21,408 nucleotides of DNA from NCBI GenBank assembly GCA_011763485.2, contig JAANSK020268714.1, positions 1 through 21,408 of the forward strand. Reading direction: 5' to 3'. The position numbers and the translations under genes were made by a program. This stretch comes from Isoetes engelmannii (lineage: Eukaryota > Streptophyta > Lycopodiopsida > Isoetales > Isoetaceae). The notes under the pieces were generated by a model. The model made no database searches and was not told the DNA's origin. It saw only the letters and a program-made list of their open reading frames with translations. This document shows positions 18,000 through 21,408 of this stretch, piece by piece; positions within the stretch are counted from its first letter, which is position 1, and every line of letters starts with the position of its first letter.

Positions 18000-18490
18000 A
18001 TTAGTATAGGCCAAATTTTATTATAGGCTTGCCCTACCTGAAAGAGTAGGTTTCTTGCTCTCTTTCCTTTTTCAAAAAGTTGGCTACATTGATGCCCCCT
18101 TCTTTTCATAGTGACATGTCATGTATTTATATCCAAAAAGGCGTATAAAATACTTGGAACGTCACATTTATTATAAAAAAGGGATGCACACCAATCAAAT
18201 ACATGCAAGAAGTGCTGGCCAGAGCAGCCAAAACCTGCGCTTTCTACAACTGGACCTTCAATGTAAAGTCGAACGGATGCCATGTCCAACATGCTTGCCC
18301 TCCATCTTCAGAAAAGAACATGCTCCGACCCTCCATTCTTTAGAAGTAAAGAAAAAAATCGACCCTGCAAAGAAAAGATATCGACCGTGCAAATCGCCGC
18401 CTGCAACTCAGCCTTCGTTGCCGGAATTCAAAAATGCATAATAGACGACCATACCGCCTTCAGCCTCAACACCTCCAACTATGAATAATC
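18000..18490. other. Intergenic stretch without a convincing gene
   Basis: A 106-codon plus-strand frame (18121-18441) gives a Lys/Pro-rich product with no recognisable motif. I see no splice-consistent extension and treat it as chance. Confidence 0.45.
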
Positions 18491-18512
18491 AATTGTGCAT
18501 TAATTATTCATA

Positions 18513-18720
18513 AGCTAAGGTTAGCTATGTTAATTCATTAATTATTAAGGGGGAAACCTAACCCAAATTCGAATTTAGAGCTTCACCTAATATTAAAAAG
18601 GCTAAAGTACTAAATTAGTTAACAAATAACTAATTTAGCATCGATACTTAGCCCAAATCGATTGGGCAAGGGAAACTTACCAAATATAAACTTAATCCCA
18701 ATTTGCCTCAAATCGATTTG
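18513..18720. repeat. Cluster of five palindromes
   Basis: Within about 210 bp lie AGCTAAGGTTAGCT (18513-18526), AAATTCGAATTT (18565-18576, perfect), CTAAATTAGTTA and TAACTAATTTAG separated by 5 nt (18610-18638), GCCCAAATCGATTGGGC (18651-18667, one imperfection) and CAAATCGATTTG (18709-18720, perfect). GGGAAACYT-type segments recur beside several of them. Confidence 0.8.
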
Positions 18721-18889
18721 GGGGAAACTTGGGGAAGGAGGAGGAGCAGTCCTTATCGTCAAAACTATGAGGGTCCTTCCAGATAATAGTTCTAGCGAAG
18801 ATACCGGTTAGTAGGCTAAATAGCTGAATTTCTAGCTAGAGATTGACCCTTGGTTGATTAGGGATGATTAGATGGATGATTAGATCTTA

Positions 18890-19988
18890 TGTTGTTGCTC
18901 ATTTGAGGTTATGAATGGATTATGGTAGTTCTTTGCTGCACCTCTTGTGCTTGTGGGATAAAGATAAGATAAGATAAGATAAGATAAAGGAGGGTAGAGA
19001 CCTAAAAAGGCTATTACGATGGTAGATGTTTCTAGCTTAGACCCCATAAATCCCAATAATTGCGGCCTGTGCATAGAGCCCCTCGGACTATAGATGCTAT
19101 GATATGATTGAGCACTATATAACCGACATAATGGTGATTTGGAGGTCTTGTTGAGCACGGCTATTGGGGCCCCTATAGTGTGCTAGGCTTATAGTCGGTC
19201 ATCATGTGTGGGCAGGGTATGGTTTTGACGCCCCCTGGGCCGCATGTGTCGATCCGAAAGATCGTCCTGGGGACTCGATAGATGAGGGTGTCGTCCTGAC
19301 CTATGAATTTTGGGGGGTTAATTGGGGTAAGAATGTGGTGTTGCCGAGTGGTGGGCACATTCTCTTGCGCACCCATGGAACCATTATGCTCCTGGAAGGG
19401 ACTTGTCCTATTCCTGCCTCATTGGATTCGGGAGATGCAACCTGGAGTACTCTCATAGGGCGACTCCATAAGTTTAGGTCTCCGAAAGGCTACAATCACG
19501 CCATATCATGTCTCAACCTATTTGCAAAGTATGCACAAGAGGGGCGGATGGAGTGGACTACCCTAGCCAATGTTTTATGCCATCCAATGACATTGTCATG
19601 ATTCCAGTTGTTACTATCTTAAGGCCTTGACCGTCAGTCAACCCCCATGAGCCTGAGCCCAGGGTAGAAACTTCACTTATGATGCATTGTATATGATGTT
19701 AGATGTATGTTGAGCTGGGTTCTGATGATGGATAGGCCACCCTTCGAGGTGGCATGATATTTATATGCATTGTGGCTTGTGCTAACATGTATGTATGCTT
19801 CCAATGTATAGGATATTCCAGTGTAGGAATGGGGCCAATGACAGCTCCGTGTCCTTCACTTGGTCACTTGGCCATCATAAGTGGTCCGAGTTAAATGAAC
19901 GGACTTTCCTGGTGATAGTGTTGCTGGGAAAGGGGATTTCCCATATCTATACGATGGGAGCAATCGTATAGAACCGAGGAGCGCCACA
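18890..19988 (+). mobile_element. Probable 5' LTR of a plant LTR retrotransposon
   Basis: The right boundary is supported by CCACA at 19984-19988 followed one base later by a primer-binding site. A TATATAA box at 19116-19122 fits a U3/R promoter. The left boundary is a guess: TGTTG at 18890 is one candidate, and the LTR could extend further left into the palindrome-rich region. An open frame at 19206-19601 that lacks an ATG lies inside and shows no gag or pol motif. An AAGAT microsatellite is included. Whether this is a complete or truncated element cannot be judged, because the other LTR is not in the window. Confidence 0.5.
18961..18985 (+). repeat. (AAGAT)5 microsatellite
   Basis: Five exact AAGAT units are flanked by partial units on both sides. 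Confidence 0.95.
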
Positions 19989-19989
19989 G

Positions 19990-20001
19990 TGGTATCAGAG
20001 C
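19990..20001 (+). other. Primer-binding site for initiator tRNA-Met
   Basis: TGGTATCAGAGC is the exact 12-nt sequence complementary to the 3' end of plant initiator tRNA-Met and is used as the minus-strand primer site by most plant Ty1/copia and many Ty3/gypsy elements. It follows a CA-ended segment after one base, as expected at the LTR-internal junction. Confidence 0.85.
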
Positions 20002-20640
20002 CATGATCTTGGTAGACCACATTATAGCACTAGCCATGCGCCAATTAGTTAGATCGAATAGTTTGTATTGGACGCAAGAAAGTAGGAAAGCCCTTCTAGA
20101 TTTCATTACAAGTAGGGAAGTAAGCCATGTAGGTGATTTAAGCATTAGCTAGTAAGAGAAGGCTAGAAGGAAAAAGATGGAGTTGAGTCTAGGACAGAAA
20201 GAAGTCATTTACTTTTGAGGTCCATAACTTCTTGTAGGGCACTCGGGTCGAGGTGACTTTGGTGCGGTTGCGTAGAGGACATTCGAAATAGGTAGAACCC
20301 CTAAGAAGTCCCATCAGCCAATGTTCTACAGGGATGATTTTTCGGCTGCCCTAAAATGTTGCTCTCCTAGAGAAATAGGAGTTTCCTTTTGAATTTTGAG
20401 GCATATTTTTCTCAAGAGCGCGAAATACGGCGTGCGTATTTTTGCTGTATAAAGGAATATTTTCTTAGAAGGTGGTGCGCTCTTAGAGAAACTTTGTTTA
20501 AAATCAAATTTTAAGAGGTATAAACCTCAAGAACGCAATATACGGCACGCATATGTCTGCCGTATATGTAAAAAAAATAATAATAAAAAAAAGTTGACTT
20601 TAATGTGTAAAAACGTTCTGATTTAATTTTCTTTGTTTCT
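20002..20640 (+). mobile_element. Non-coding leader or decayed internal region of the LTR element
   Basis: The 640 bp after the primer site contain no gag-like frame or zinc knuckle. It may be an untranslated leader, or the element may be non-autonomous or truncated. It holds the 41-bp repeat pair described separately and an A-rich tract near 20570-20593. Confidence 0.4.
20411..20566. repeat. Pair of 41-bp hairpin-forming direct repeats
   Basis: 20411-20451 and 20526-20566 share 32 of 41 positions (CTCAAGA, ATACGGC and GTATA are fixed). Copy two contains a perfect 9-bp inverted repeat, TATACGGCA and TGCCGTATA, with a 10-nt loop; copy one keeps a weaker version. Most differences are transitions. 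Confidence 0.8.
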
Positions 20641-20966
20641 TCTAGGCTTCTTCGTCCGCAAAAGCAACTGGACTTGCAGCTTCGCTGCCATAGCCACTGG
20701 ACTTAGAGGTTCGTGCGTCATACCCACAGGACTGAGCTACATGGAACCAGCTTCATTTCCTCTCAAGATGGAGGGCCGAAGCTTTCTGGAACAAGGCGTT
20801 TTGCCCTAGAATTCAATTTCCCTTCTCTTCTCGGTTATGTCTCTTACATTCGTTCATGCTTGCCATGTGTATGACTGCTTGTTTTTGTTGTTTCTCAATG
20901 GTTGTCGAATCAATGGTGATCATTTTTTGAGAAGAGTAATTTGAAGGACCTGAAAATTTTGCTCCG

Positions 20967-21022
20967 ATTTTCAGCTAACCTGGTGGACCGAGAGCAGCAG
21001 AACCGCCAGGTCAGCTGAAAAT
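20967..21022. repeat. Foldback with 20-bp arms
   Basis: ATTTTCAGCTAACCTGGTGG (20967-20986) and CCGCCAGGTCAGCTGAAAAT (21003-21022) are complementary at 18 of 20 positions, with a 16-nt loop rich in AGCAGC. Confidence 0.85.
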
Positions 21023-21169
21023 TTGTTGGTTTTTGGGTTCTTGGCATACACCTTGCAGCAGCAGTCCATGACTGTCGGATGCTACAAAGCTGCCCCAAAT
21101 GCTCATGAATCAACAAAACAAGATGGGAAGAAACTCCAAGAACAAGAATAAGACAAAGAATAAACAAAA

Positions 21170-21408
21170 CTGATCATATCATAAGATGCTCCAAAAGGAG
21201 GTCTCCAAAACGTGAGTGAAACCCTAAACAATGAGGAGAGACGCTCTCTCTATATAGTAAAGCAAAACCCTAAACCTAACTAACATCTCACCTACCACAA
21301 ATCTAGGCTAAATCTGAGCCATAGATCGTGGGGTCCATTATGATACATACATGTGGCCTATGCCACTCATAGCTATGTTGGCCCACAGGGCTCCCCCCCC
21401 CCCTCCCC
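21170..21408 (-). promoter_or_regulatory. Promoter- or LTR-like sequence at the right edge
   Basis: On the minus strand a CTATATAGAGAGAGCG block (about 21258-21243) gives a TATA box followed by a GA-rich start region. AAACCCTAAAC occurs on both sides of it. The layout resembles the U3/R part of a plant copia-type LTR reading leftward, but no primer-binding site or paired repeat is in view. The window ends in C-rich sequence, as it begins. Confidence 0.3.

Noticed and set aside
18121-18441. 106-codon plus-strand frame, Lys/Pro-rich
   Set aside because: No recognisable domain, no splice-consistent neighbour and a repeat-rich setting; probably chance.
19206-19601. 131-codon plus-strand frame
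   Set aside because: It starts at GTG, lies inside the probable LTR, and shows no gag, pol or other domain.
20910-21167. 85-codon minus-strand frame downstream of a TATA-like site
   Set aside because: It starts at TTG and runs through the 20967-21022 foldback; no domain seen.

Overview
The window looks like nuclear DNA of a land plant. It has short GT-AG introns with T-rich stretches, a telo-box and a TGGGCC (site II) element next to a cytosolic ribosomal protein gene, a plant-type small chloroplast-like J-protein, and an LTR primer-binding site matching plant initiator tRNA-Met. The Ty3/gypsy remnant at the left has a gag zinc knuckle and a pol N-terminus that resemble lineages known outside flowering plants. 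Together with the heavy load of decayed repeats this makes a fern, another seed-free plant or a gymnosperm my best guess, but the species cannot be fixed from the sequence.

Layout: 1-2690 is a frameshifted Ty3/gypsy gag-pol remnant on the minus strand that runs off the left edge. 2698-3790 is a decayed LINE reverse transcriptase, also minus. 3800-6500 is gene-poor, with a 71-bp duplication, a near-palindrome and a MITE-like element. 6501-7234 (minus) is a complete three-exon J-domain protein gene with a G-box upstream. 8553-8602 (minus) is a tRNA-like sequence with a perfect B box and a T6 tract. 8830-9411 (minus) is an unknown 193-aa protein with a strong SUMO-interaction-type motif, apparently preceded by a leader intron. 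10240-12520 is repeat-rich, with a four-copy tandem array, an inverted repeat and two diverged duplications.

The centre of the window is a compact head-to-head pair. The gene for ribosomal protein eS27 (12724-13214, minus, four coding exons, 86 aa) and the gene for ATP-dependent NAD(P)H-hydrate dehydratase (13415-16492, plus, ten coding exons, about 345 aa) share about 200 bp of upstream DNA. I rebuilt both genes exon by exon; every junction is GT-AG and phase-consistent. The first makes a component of the small ribosomal subunit and the second repairs damaged NADH/NADPH. They are linked by promoter position and not by an obvious shared pathway.

From 16500 to the right edge I see no further convincing gene. 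There is a second possible small transposon, a cluster of palindromes, an LTR with TATA box and primer-binding site, a pair of hairpin-forming 41-bp repeats, an 18/20 foldback, and a right end that looks like another LTR or promoter. I found no CRISPR array, no rRNA and no prokaryote-like operon. The points most worth checking are the bidirectional promoter, the SIM protein, the tRNA-like element and the structured repeats.
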